Assembly: GCA_900757265.1 (NCBI GenBank) | Contig: CAAENW010000093.1 | Span: forward strand, 1-5,754 | Source of the DNA: an uncultured Collinsella sp. | Lineage (GTDB): Bacteria; Actinomycetota; Coriobacteriia; Coriobacteriales; Coriobacteriaceae | DNA length: 5,754 bases | Reading direction: 5' to 3' | Shown here: positions 1 through 5,754 of the stretch, piece by piece | Layout: every line of letters starts with the position of its first letter | Position numbering within the stretch: position 1 is the first letter of the stretch | The notes under the pieces: model-generated | What the model saw: only the letters and a program-made list of their open reading frames with translations | Databases searched by the model: none | Told to the model about the DNA's origin: nothing | Translations under genes and position numbers: made by a program

Positions 1-630
1 GTAAGCGATGCAGCCCTCGGCGCCCGCCGTAGCCGACACAAAACGCGGACCCAGACCCTTCACCCATGCCAGACGCTCGCGAATCTCGTCCTCACTCGCG
101 GCATCCGCCGCACTAAAGAAAGCAAAATCGACATAGGGCGCAATCTGCTCGTAGTACTCGTCGGTGGAGTCGTCCGAAAAGTCAAAAGAGACCGTGACGC
201 CCGCAGCCTTCAACTTGGGCAGCTCGCGCTCGGTGAAGCAATAGTTGCCCGAATGAACCACATCGAACTGCTTCATGTACGAAAGGTCAAAGCGATCGAG
301 AACATAGCGCGCATCGCCACGGATACCGCCCTCGTTGGAGCCGAGGAAGACACGGTCACCGTCAACGACGGTCACGCGAGCCGCTCCGTTCTCGCCAATC
401 ATCTGCTCGCACTTGTCAAGCTCGATACCCTCATCCTCGAGGCTTGCAATGACATGCTCGGCAGCGGCGTCATTGCCAAAAATGCCCATGTATGCAGAGC
501 GTGCGACACCGCATTTCTTGGCATAAACGGCGAAGTTCACCGCATTGCCGCCGGGATACATGGTGTGGATATGCTCGTAGCGATCGACGACGTTGTCGCC
601 AAATCCGAGCGCGTTAACGTTAAATGCCAT
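1..630 (-). CDS. frlD: Fructosamine (fructoselysine) 6-kinase, PfkB/ribokinase family, 3' end outside window
   Basis: Cytoplasmic sugar kinase expected to phosphorylate fructoselysine, or a related Amadori compound, at C6 using ATP, supplying the deglycase encoded just upstream. The visible 210 codons are uninterrupted and begin MAFNVNALGFGDNVVDRYEH. Residues 11-17 (GDNVVDR) and 25-32 (YPGGNAVN) correspond to the N-terminal substrate-binding part of PfkB kinases and resemble the E. coli FrlD pattern of GDN..D followed by SGGNAVN. MGIFGND (48-54), DGDRVFLG (90-97) and FDFSDD (149-154) also fit FrlD. FrlD is about 260 residues, so roughly 50 are missing, including the DTxGAGD segment with the catalytic Asp; activity therefore cannot be confirmed here. 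The ATG at 630 is preferred because AAGGGG lies 8 bases upstream (639-644), directly after the stop of the deglycase gene 14 bases away. The family is clear. The exact substrate (epsilon-fructoselysine, an alpha-fructosamine or glucoselysine) is inferred from the neighbours. Confidence 0.88.
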   Translation of the reverse strand, partial: MAFNVNALGFGDNVVDRYEHIHTMYPGGNAVNFAVYAKKCGVARSAYMGIFGNDAAAEHVIASLEDEGIELDKCEQMIGENGAARVTVVDGDRVFLGSNEGGIRGDARYVLDRFDLSYMKQFDVVHSGNYCFTERELPKLKAAGVTVSFDFSDDSTDEYYEQIAPYVDFAFFSAADAASEDEIRERLAWVKGLGPRFVSATAGAEGCIAY

Positions 631-638
631 GGCCTTTG

Positions 639-644
639 CCCCTT
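639..644 (-). promoter_or_regulatory. Ribosome binding site of the frlD-like gene
   Basis: AAGGGG directly follows the TAG stop of the deglycase gene and is eight bases before the kinase ATG at 630. A second, worse-placed AAAGG lies only two bases from the ATG. Confidence 0.65.
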
Positions 645-1613
645 CTAGTACTCGACAACACCCATATAGCGACGGAAATCGGGATCGTGATCAAACACCT
701 TGCCGCGTGCAGCACGCAGCTCGCAGTTCATGGCGTAGAACAGCACCGGGTCCAGATAGGCACGGACGCTCGCCGGCACGGCTTCCATACCGTACTCCTT
801 GGCATCGAGCACCATCAGCGTATCGGTATGCGTCTTAAGGAACGCAAGGGCGCGCTCGTCCATAGCACGGCACTCGCTGGAGCCCATCTGCAGGAAGTAA
901 AAAACGCCATCCTGAGTAGCCTCGAAGGGGCCGTGGAAGTACTCGGCAGAGTGGATGTAGCTGCAGTGCTGCCACTGCATCTCCATAAGAGAGCAGATAG
1001 CGAAACCGTAGGTCTGGCTAAAGTTGGGACCGCTGCCCAGAATGTAGAAGAACTCGTGCTCCTGGCAAAGCTTGGCAAAACGATCACCTAGCTCGGCATT
1101 TACCTTCTCACGTGCCGGGGGAAGAATCTTATCCATCTCGGCGATACCGGCATACATATCGGCAAGATCGGCGTAGCCCTCCTGCTGATCGAGCAGCTCG
1201 GCCGCAAGCGACAGCGAAATGCCAGCGGGGACCTCGGCCTGCGGCACGCCCTCGCCCCACGGGTAGACCCACGTGGTCCACTTGCCGGAGTCAATCTTGG
1301 ATCCAGCGTTGTCGGTCTGGGCGATCACCGTAGCGCCGGCAGCAAGGGCAATCTCGCAGCCCTCGACGACCTCGGGGGTGTTGCCACTGTGGCTGCAAGC
1401 AATGACCAGGGATTTCTCGCCCAAGCGGCGCGGGCGCATGATATCAAACTCGCGAGCCGTATAGATATACGAAGTGAAGGTGGTTGCCTCGCGCTGCAGA
1501 AGCTCATGAGCCGGGATCAAATCGATCATGGAGCCACCGCAAGCAATCCAGTAGACGCTGTCGAACTTGCCCTTCTCGGCAATTGCCTCTTTGATCAGAT
1601 CGTGTGCGTTCAT
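645..1613 (-). CDS. frlB: Fructosamine-6-phosphate deglycase, SIS-domain protein (FrlB-like)
   Basis: Predicted cytoplasmic deglycase that hydrolyses fructoselysine 6-phosphate to glucose 6-phosphate and lysine. It has 322 residues, against about 340 for E. coli FrlB, with two sugar-isomerase (SIS) domains like the isomerase half of GlmS. Visible motifs are ACGGS (24-28) and the phosphosugar loop SHSGNTPEV (74-82) in the first SIS domain, ILGSGPN (191-197) opening the second, and SAEYFHGPFE (222-231), which matches the FrlB/GlmS segment E-F-x-H-G-P. Glu224 and His227 lie in this segment and are likely active-site residues. The C-terminus DHDPDFRRYMGVVEY closely resembles the E. coli FrlB tail (DHNPDERRYYGGLVEY). 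The ATG at 1613 is chosen because AAGGA lies 7 bases upstream (1621-1625). A TTG at 1646 would add 11 residues but would place this binding site inside the gene. Glucoselysine-6-phosphate deglycase (GfrF) is a close alternative that motifs alone cannot exclude. Confidence 0.92.
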   Translation of the reverse strand: MNAHDLIKEAIAEKGKFDSVYWIACGGSMIDLIPAHELLQREATTFTSYIYTAREFDIMRPRRLGEKSLVIACSHSGNTPEVVEGCEIALAAGATVIAQTDNAGSKIDSGKWTTWVYPWGEGVPQAEVPAGISLSLAAELLDQQEGYADLADMYAGIAEMDKILPPAREKVNAELGDRFAKLCQEHEFFYILGSGPNFSQTYGFAICSLMEMQWQHCSYIHSAEYFHGPFEATQDGVFYFLQMGSSECRAMDERALAFLKTHTDTLMVLDAKEYGMEAVPASVRAYLDPVLFYAMNCELRAARGKVFDHDPDFRRYMGVVEY

Positions 1614-1620
1614 ATCCAGT

Positions 1621-1625
1621 TCCTT
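1621..1625 (-). promoter_or_regulatory. Ribosome binding site of the frlB-like gene
   Basis: AAGGA within AGAAAGGAA, seven bases before the ATG at 1613. This is the only clear signal in the 62-base gap between the frlC-like stop and this start. No convincing hairpin terminator or internal promoter was seen in the gap. Confidence 0.75.
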
Positions 1626-1675
1626 TCTTGTTTGGTCCGCAATCAATGACGTTGGCTGCGTGGCCGATAGTTGTT

Positions 1676-2527
1676 TTAGTCAATCAGATATTTCTCGAAT
1701 GCGGCCATGTTCTTGGCATCTGCCGCCGCCGGGTCATCGTAGTAACGCCCGTCCGTGATTTCCTGGCCCAGCATGCCATCGAAACCATGGGCATTAAGCG
1801 TGGCGACGAAGGCGTCCATATCGTGCTTGCCATCGCCCCACGCCAGATGGCCATACGGGTCACCGTCGATAAAGTGCATCTCGTGAATTGCCCCATCACC
1901 AAAGGCGGCAAACCAGTCCTCGAGCGTCTCGCCCGCAACGCCCATCGCGGTTGTATCAACCATGGGCTGTAAGTACGGGCTCGCGACCTCGTCAATCATG
2001 CGCTTCGCATCGGAAACCGTCGTTACAAGGTTGCTCTCCTCGGGACGCAGGCTTTCCATCGTAAGCACCAGACCGTGCTCACCGGCATACTCCGCCAGAA
2101 TGGACAAGTGCTCGCGGCTGCGCTTCCAGGCTTCCTCGCGGTCCTCGTCCCAGTCGCCCCAGCCCGAGTTGACGGACATACGGTCGCACCCAAGTACCTC
2201 GGCAAGCTCAATGCCGTGCTTAAAGTACGCCAGGCTGCGCTGTTCATGCAGCGGTTTGCGTGCGCAGTACTGCCAAGGATAGACAACATTCTCGGGGCAC
2301 AGAGTACGATACCTAAGCCCACGGTCTGCAGCCTTTTTCGCCAGGACCTCAGCCTCAAAGTAGCCCGTGTGGTCGAGCGTCACATGCGGCTCCGCACACC
2401 ACAGCTCAATGGACTCAAAGCCCAAACGCTGCTGCACATCAAGGAAGTAATCGAGCGACCACATGATGTAGTGGATATTCATGCCCGCAATCTGTTCGCG
2501 GCGCAGCGTCGGTTTGGATTCAGACAT
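1676..2527 (-). CDS. frlC: Fructoselysine 3-epimerase-like TIM-barrel protein (FrlC-like)
   Basis: Member of the xylose isomerase-like TIM-barrel (AP endonuclease 2) family, 283 residues. By similarity to E. coli FrlC it would interconvert fructoselysine and its C3 epimer psicoselysine, so both can enter the kinase/deglycase route. Landmarks shared with FrlC are SIELWCAEPH (39-48), CPENVVYP (77-84), the stretch TMESLRPEESNLV (156-168), MVDTTAM (189-195), HEMHFIDGD (215-223), WGDGKHDMDAF (230-240) and GQEITDG (254-260). The probable divalent-metal ligands are Glu158, Asp191, His218 and Glu256, all present. The N-terminus is about ten residues longer than in E. coli FrlC. The ATG at 2527 is supported by AGGAGG 6 bases upstream (2534-2539), lying inside the end of the amidohydrolase gene, whose stop is one base away. 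Overall resemblance is weaker than for the deglycase, so another ketose or sugar-acid 3-epimerase remains possible; the neighbours favour FrlC. Confidence 0.85.
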   Translation of the reverse strand: MSESKPTLRREQIAGMNIHYIMWSLDYFLDVQQRLGFESIELWCAEPHVTLDHTGYFEAEVLAKKAADRGLRYRTLCPENVVYPWQYCARKPLHEQRSLAYFKHGIELAEVLGCDRMSVNSGWGDWDEDREEAWKRSREHLSILAEYAGEHGLVLTMESLRPEESNLVTTVSDAKRMIDEVASPYLQPMVDTTAMGVAGETLEDWFAAFGDGAIHEMHFIDGDPYGHLAWGDGKHDMDAFVATLNAHGFDGMLGQEITDGRYYDDPAAADAKNMAAFEKYLID

Positions 2528-2528
2528 C

Positions 2529-4112
2529 TTATGCCTCCTTATTTCGATCGAACACGATTTGTCCGTCCGACATCGTCATATCAACCGAAAGATCGCGTGC
2601 GTCGCGATAATCGAGGTCGAACACATCCCGATCGAGCACGCAGATATCGGCAAGCTTGCCGACCTCAAGCGTACCCAGTTCGTCTTCGCGCATCAGATCG
2701 TACGCGCCCCCGGCAGTCCAAGCACGCAAGAGCTCGACAAGCGTCAGCGCGTTGGCCTCATTCACGGGCAGTCCATCGTCGAAGTATCCACCGCACGCGC
2801 TGTAGATTGACTCGCCCAGGCTCGGAATCAGCAGTGGCAAATCCGTACCACAGCACACCGTGCATCCGGAATCTTCCATGCCGCGGCGATTCCAGCTGTG
2901 CAAAAGTCGCGTCTCGCCAATTTGTCGACGCATCATCGACAGGCAATCCTCGCGCCGGTCCAGCGTCAGAATCTGCGGATAGACCTCGCAAATTCCACCT
3001 AACATGCCAAACTCGACAAGATCGGTCGGGTCAGAGTTCTCGAGATCGGTAATCGCATGGCGGCGAAGCAACCGTCCATGCTCGTCTCGAGGCAGCGAGG
3101 CATAGAGTGCCACGGTGCGACGAACGGCGCCATCGCCCTGGCAATGCAAAGAATATCGGAAGCCGTCAGCATCAATTGCGCGCAGCTCGTTCTCAATCAG
3201 ATCCCACTCGGGCTCCTCGACAACCGTCTTGCCGGCAGCCCCCGCATCGGCTGTGTCCTCATAGGGGTCAATCATCTCGGCAAGCCCCGCCCATACGCCG
3301 CGATCGGTCATACGGTTGAAGCCAGAAAAACGAACGAACGGTCCCCGGAAGCGCTCTCGTGCCTCGCGAGCATACGACAGATTTGCACCGGCACCCACCG
3401 GCTGCGACATCATAGAGACGCGAACCGTCAGCTCGCCAGATTCTTCACGGCGAGCCATTTCGTCGGCAAAACCGTAGTAGTCATCAAACGCCATCTCCTT
3501 GATGGCGGTAACGCCGCGCTCGTTAAGCATGCTCATGTAGTCCGAATACCCCGCACGTACCTCGGGCAGCGCGAGGAAATCGCTCATCATGCGCCAGATC
3601 TTCTCGGCATAGCACGCCTGGGGCGTGAAGCCGTATCGCGCACTGGCGGCAGCATTGAGAACGCAGGTCTCCGCACCCGGTGTAAAGCAGACGACAGGGA
3701 TATCGCCAAAACAATCGTCAAACACAGCCGCCGTATTTGCGTTCTCGGCATCCGATGCCAACGTTTCGGGCAGGTTGCGGCCAAAAGCCGCCGCGCAATC
3801 CGGATGATCTTCTTTCCATGCACGCAAGAGCGACACGGCCTCTTTGGCATCGGCGATGCCGGACAGATCAGACCCCAACGTCCGCAGCGCCCAGCCTGTA
3901 TAGAAGGTATGTACATCGATCAGGCCAGGCATGACGGTGCGGTCGCCCAGGTCAACTACCTCGTCCGCCTGGGTCAAATACGAAGCTGCCTCACACTTGG
4001 TGCCAACCGCCTCAATTCGATTGTCACGGACCGCTACGAAACCTTCAAACGGCAGGTCCCCCGTACCGGTAAAGACGCTCTTAGACGTCAGGACCGTCAA
4101 ACGATCAGACAT
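2529..4112 (-). CDS. Amidohydrolase family protein (YtcJ/amidohydrolase_3 type) with altered metal site
   Basis: Metal-dependent hydrolase fold of 527 residues from the chosen ATG. A small N-terminal beta domain (about 1-60) ends in the typical VMPGLIDVH entry to the TIM barrel (60-68), and the C-terminus returns with the usual GTLEVGKLADICVLDRD (480-496). Barrel motifs in order are GVTAIKEM (200-207), FVRFSGF (259-265), SLHCQGDGA (321-329), RRHAITD (350-356) and CCGTDLP (420-426). His323, His352 and Asp424 match conserved metal-site positions. The HxH that normally ends strand 1 reads His68-Thr-Phe70, and the Lys of the usual VK-[LF]-F-x-DG stretch appears to be Arg261, so the metal centre is atypical. 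No signal peptide is visible, so it is likely cytoplasmic. The ATG at 4112 is preferred because AGGTGG lies 5 bases upstream (4118-4123), overlapping the transporter stop; a GTG at 4121 would add only three residues. Relatives act on N-substituted formamides and other amides, but the substrate here is unknown. Its place between transporter and deglycation genes suggests trimming of a conjugated Amadori compound. Confidence 0.85.
   Translation of the reverse strand: MSDRLTVLTSKSVFTGTGDLPFEGFVAVRDNRIEAVGTKCEAASYLTQADEVVDLGDRTVMPGLIDVHTFYTGWALRTLGSDLSGIADAKEAVSLLRAWKEDHPDCAAAFGRNLPETLASDAENANTAAVFDDCFGDIPVVCFTPGAETCVLNAAASARYGFTPQACYAEKIWRMMSDFLALPEVRAGYSDYMSMLNERGVTAIKEMAFDDYYGFADEMARREESGELTVRVSMMSQPVGAGANLSYAREARERFRGPFVRFSGFNRMTDRGVWAGLAEMIDPYEDTADAGAAGKTVVEEPEWDLIENELRAIDADGFRYSLHCQGDGAVRRTVALYASLPRDEHGRLLRRHAITDLENSDPTDLVEFGMLGGICEVYPQILTLDRREDCLSMMRRQIGETRLLHSWNRRGMEDSGCTVCCGTDLPLLIPSLGESIYSACGGYFDDGLPVNEANALTLVELLRAWTAGGAYDLMREDELGTLEVGKLADICVLDRDVFDLDYRDARDLSVDMTMSDGQIVFDRNKEA
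2534..2539 (-). promoter_or_regulatory. Ribosome binding site of the frlC-like gene
   Basis: A perfect AGGAGG lies inside the last codons of the amidohydrolase gene, six bases before the ATG at 2527. The two genes are separated by one base, so the epimerase is probably translated in coupling with the amidohydrolase. Confidence 0.85.
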
Positions 4113-4117
4113 CACAA

Positions 4118-4123
4118 CCACCT
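4118..4123 (-). promoter_or_regulatory. Ribosome binding site of the amidohydrolase, overlapping the transporter stop
   Basis: AGGTGG on the minus strand includes the last two bases of the transporter TAG and lies five bases before the ATG at 4112. The overlap suggests translational coupling. It also argues that the GTG at 4121, part of the site itself, is not the start. Confidence 0.65.
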
Positions 4124-5585
4124 ACGCCGGAAGCATGCCAGAAATTGCAGTTACGATCAGGCCAAAGACGACCATGAAGATGAAGAACTTCCAAATGGTC
4201 TTCCACCATTGGCCAAACGAAATCTTAGCCACGCCAAGGCCGGCAACCGTCATGCCCGCCACGGGACTGATGGTGTTGATGGTCTGGTTGGCAAACTGGA
4301 GCGCGGTAACGGCCGCCTCGGGATTGAGGCCCATGAGCTCGGTCAGGGGGCCCATAACGGGCATGGTGAGTGCCGCCAGGCCAGAACTCGAGGGAACCAG
4401 CAAAGAGAGCAGGCCAAGGACGATATACATAAACGTGGTGTAGACGGCGGCGGGTGCACCGGCGAGCGCAGTAGCGAGCGCCTGGAGGATGGTGTCGATG
4501 ATCATGCCGCCCTCGGCGATGACCAGAATACCGCGAGCGATACCGATAACGATGGCGGCGTACGCAAAGTCGGCGAGACCTTTAACGAACTCCTCAGCAA
4601 TCGTCTGCTGGTCAAGACCGCCCAGGATACCGGCAAGCAAACCCATGCCAAGGAACACGGCGGAAATCTCATTCATGTACCAACCCTGGGTCACAAGACC
4701 CCAGACGATAATGCCCATACCGCAAGCAAAATCGATAAGCACGAGCTTCTGACGGGTAGTGAACTCTTCCTCGATGGAGGCATCGGTCACGGAAAACTCA
4801 ATACGCTTGAGCTTATCGTCCTCGTACGTAATGGACGACTCGGGGTTTTTCTTGACGCGCATGGCGTAGCGCATGGCCCATGCGATACCGACGGCAGTGA
4901 AGATGACCCAAGAAACGGCGCGCAGCCACAGTTGCGGATTGCCCTCGATGCCAATGATGCCCTGGGCGATCAAAACATTAAACGGATCGATGGTCGAAGC
5001 GCAATATCCCAGGTTAGGACCAAGGAAGCAGATGATGAATGCCGTCATCGAGTCATAACCGATACCCATCATGATGGGAATGAAGATGGCATAGAACGGC
5101 AGGGCTTCCTCAGACATACCAAACGTGGTGCCGCAAATGGACAGCAACGTCATCGTGATGGGAATGATGAGGATGTCCTTGTTCTTGAGCTTTTTAATCA
5201 CACGGCTCATGCCGGCATTCAAAGCGTTGGTCTTGGTGATGATTGCGAACGACCCGCCAATCAATAAGACGAACGCAACGACGTCGGCAGCCTCCTGGAT
5301 GCCCTTAGTGGGCGCTTGCAGGACCGCGAAGATATCCTGCCCCAGATTGATGGTCTCGCCGGTCTCGGAATCGGTGTAGTTCTTATCGACCTGTTCATAG
5401 GTTCCAGCAACGGCGACTTCACGCTCGCCCGCCGCTGTCGAAATCGTCTTGCGCTGATACTGACCAGAGGGAACGATCCAAGTCAAGACCGCAAAGACAA
5501 CGATCAGCAAGAACATGATCGTATAGACATGCGGTAATTTGAACTTAAAACGTCTGTTTGTCTTCTTCGCCTTCGTATCTGACAT
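4122..5585 (-). CDS. YfcC family membrane transporter (DcuC/ArcD-like ion transporter superfamily)
   Basis: Polytopic inner-membrane carrier of 487 residues, the usual length for YfcC proteins. A basic cytoplasmic N-terminus (KAKKTNRRFKFK, 5-16) leads into TM1 (about 20-40, ending WIVPSGQYQR), followed by a hydrophilic loop to about residue 95. Further membrane segments lie near 100-117, 137-153, 161-176, 181-208, 220-240, 281-299, 305-322, 338-360, 380-398 and 462-484. A charged loop, probably cytoplasmic, spans 243-280. Family-like motifs are FGMSEEALPFY (155-165), GPNLGY (189-194), LVPSSSGLAALTMP (396-409) and NQTINTISPVAG (433-444). YfcC relatives are predicted carriers of amino acids or carboxylates. 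As first gene of an Amadori operon it probably imports fructoselysine or a conjugate, filling the role of FrlA, though it belongs to a different family. The ATG at 5585 is chosen for its strong TGGAGG 5 bases upstream; an upstream TTG at 5645 would run through the operator-like repeat. Substrate and coupling ion are not readable from sequence. Confidence 0.9.
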   Translation of the reverse strand: MSDTKAKKTNRRFKFKLPHVYTIMFLLIVVFAVLTWIVPSGQYQRKTISTAAGEREVAVAGTYEQVDKNYTDSETGETINLGQDIFAVLQAPTKGIQEAADVVAFVLLIGGSFAIITKTNALNAGMSRVIKKLKNKDILIIPITMTLLSICGTTFGMSEEALPFYAIFIPIMMGIGYDSMTAFIICFLGPNLGYCASTIDPFNVLIAQGIIGIEGNPQLWLRAVSWVIFTAVGIAWAMRYAMRVKKNPESSITYEDDKLKRIEFSVTDASIEEEFTTRQKLVLIDFACGMGIIVWGLVTQGWYMNEISAVFLGMGLLAGILGGLDQQTIAEEFVKGLADFAYAAIVIGIARGILVIAEGGMIIDTILQALATALAGAPAAVYTTFMYIVLGLLSLLVPSSSGLAALTMPVMGPLTELMGLNPEAAVTALQFANQTINTISPVAGMTVAGLGVAKISFGQWWKTIWKFFIFMVVFGLIVTAISGMLPA

Positions 5586-5590
5586 AGATA

Positions 5591-5596
5591 CCTCCA
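5591..5596 (-). promoter_or_regulatory. Ribosome binding site of the transporter gene
   Basis: TGGAGG on the minus strand, five bases before the ATG at 5585. It is a near-consensus Shine-Dalgarno site and decides this start over the in-frame TTG 60 bases upstream. Confidence 0.85.
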
Positions 5597-5627
5597 AAGA
5601 ACTCGAGACTGCATCGCATCTCGCTTC

Positions 5628-5650
5628 AACGTTTGCACAAGGCAAACGTT
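5628..5650. promoter_or_regulatory. Perfect 9-5-9 inverted repeat, candidate operator
   Basis: AACGTTTGC (5628-5636), spacer ACAAG (5637-5641), GCAAACGTT (5642-5650). All nine pairs match, and each arm itself contains the palindrome AACGTT. It lies 42 bases before the transporter start codon and just downstream of the candidate -10 element, a position where a dimeric repressor would block transcription. No T-run follows on the minus strand, so it is not a rho-independent terminator. The regulator is unknown; E. coli frl has a GntR-type FrlR, but no regulator gene is visible here. If transcribed, it could also form a 9-bp leader hairpin. Confidence 0.6.
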
Positions 5651-5665
5651 CTATGACGTTCTATA
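5646..5665. repeat. Two tandem 10-bp units (ACGTTCTATG / ACGTTCTATA)
   Basis: Two directly adjacent 10-base units differ at one position. The first overlaps the right arm of the inverted repeat by five bases. A 10-base period places the copies on the same face of the helix, so they could be extra protein contacts; two copies may also be chance. Confidence 0.5.
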
Positions 5666-5754
5666 GGTTACCAGCAGCTTTTCTCGCCATCAAGATAATT
5701 TCAAACTGATTGCCGCAACGCGGTTGAACGGTTGCGTTTGCGCCGTGAACGGTA
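5651..5754. other. Gene-free upstream region with an 8-bp direct repeat
   Basis: No coding region could be supported in these 104 bases before the window ends. TGAACGGT occurs at 5725-5732 and again at 5746-5753, 21 bases apart, which is two helical turns. CGCAAC (5714-5719) and GTTGCG (5731-5736) form a 6-bp inverted repeat. CGTTTGC (5735-5741) repeats seven of nine bases of the operator arm. These may be regulator sites upstream of the promoter, or belong to a gene beyond the edge. Confidence 0.35.
5665..5693 (-). promoter_or_regulatory. Weak sigma-70-type promoter candidate for the operon
   Basis: On the minus strand, TTGATG (5693-5688) is separated by 17 bases from TAACCT (5670-5665). 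The -35 is fair and the -10 poor. A TATAGA at 5665-5660 is a better -10 hexamer but lacks a well-spaced -35. Either choice puts the start of transcription at or just before the inverted repeat. Confidence 0.35.

Noticed and set aside
253..648. Plus-strand open frame over the kinase gene
   Set aside because: It is codon-aligned antisense to the kinase, and the kinase frame carries clear PfkB motifs. It is a shadow.
1614..1646. TTG-initiated N-terminal extension of the deglycase (11 extra residues)
   Set aside because: A good ribosome binding site lies inside the extension at the right distance from the ATG at 1613.
1614..1675. Possible terminator or internal promoter between the frlC-like and frlB-like genes
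   Set aside because: Only a 3-bp stem (GGC...GCC) could be formed, with no T-run, and no convincing -35/-10 pair was seen. Apart from the ribosome binding site the gap appears empty.
2075..3052. Plus-strand open frame of 325 codons across the epimerase/amidohydrolase boundary
   Set aside because: It runs antisense to two well-supported genes, has no recognisable domain and has Arg-rich shadow composition.
3057..5267. Antisense open frame of 736 codons on the plus strand, crossing the amidohydrolase and transporter genes
   Set aside because: It lies in codon register with both minus-strand genes, so its stops would need TTA, CTA or TCA codons in them, and these are scarce here. Its predicted protein is an odd mix rich in Arg, His, Asp and Gly with no recognisable domain.
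5586..5645. TTG-initiated N-terminal extension of the transporter (20 extra residues)
   Set aside because: The ATG at 5585 has a near-consensus binding site 5 bases upstream. The extension is not membrane-like and would translate most of the operator-like repeat.
5628..5650. Inverted repeat read as a rho-independent terminator
   Set aside because: Neither strand shows a T-run after the stem, and the position just before the first gene fits an operator better.

Overview
The window holds five genes, all on the minus strand and tightly packed, plus about 170 bases of promoter-like DNA at the high-coordinate end. In transcription order they are: a YfcC-type membrane transporter (5585-4122), an amidohydrolase of the YtcJ/amidohydrolase_3 type (4112-2529), a fructoselysine 3-epimerase-like TIM-barrel protein (FrlC-like, 2527-1676), a SIS-domain fructosamine-6-phosphate deglycase (FrlB-like, 1613-645) and a PfkB-family fructosamine kinase (FrlD-like, from 630, running off the left edge). 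Gaps between consecutive genes are 9, 1, 62 and 14 bases with the starts preferred here, and each gene has its own purine-rich ribosome binding site. This is almost certainly one operon.

The last three genes form the Amadori-product pathway known from the E. coli frl operon. The kinase makes fructoselysine 6-phosphate, the deglycase splits it to glucose 6-phosphate and lysine, and the epimerase brings the 3-epimer (psicoselysine) into the same route. The first two genes differ from E. coli. A YfcC-family carrier stands where E. coli has the amino-acid permease FrlA, and an amidohydrolase has been added. The amidohydrolase looks divergent at its metal site: the usual HxH reads His-Thr-Phe, and the usual Lys position seems to be Arg. 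It may process a blocked or conjugated fructosamine, but its reaction cannot be read from the sequence.

Upstream of the operon lies a perfect 9+5+9 inverted repeat (5628-5650). It sits just downstream of a weak promoter candidate and beside a 10-bp tandem repeat, and is a good candidate operator. Further up, an 8-bp motif occurs twice, 21 bp apart.

Base composition is clearly GC-rich, and TTA, CTA and TCA codons are scarce. This leaves long antisense open frames that are only shadows. Gene style, strong GGAGG-type binding sites and the YfcC/amidohydrolase content suggest an anaerobic gut actinobacterium such as Collinsella (Coriobacteriia). This is inference from general character; no marker gene in the window proves it. 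No RNA gene, mobile element, CRISPR array or rho-independent terminator was seen.
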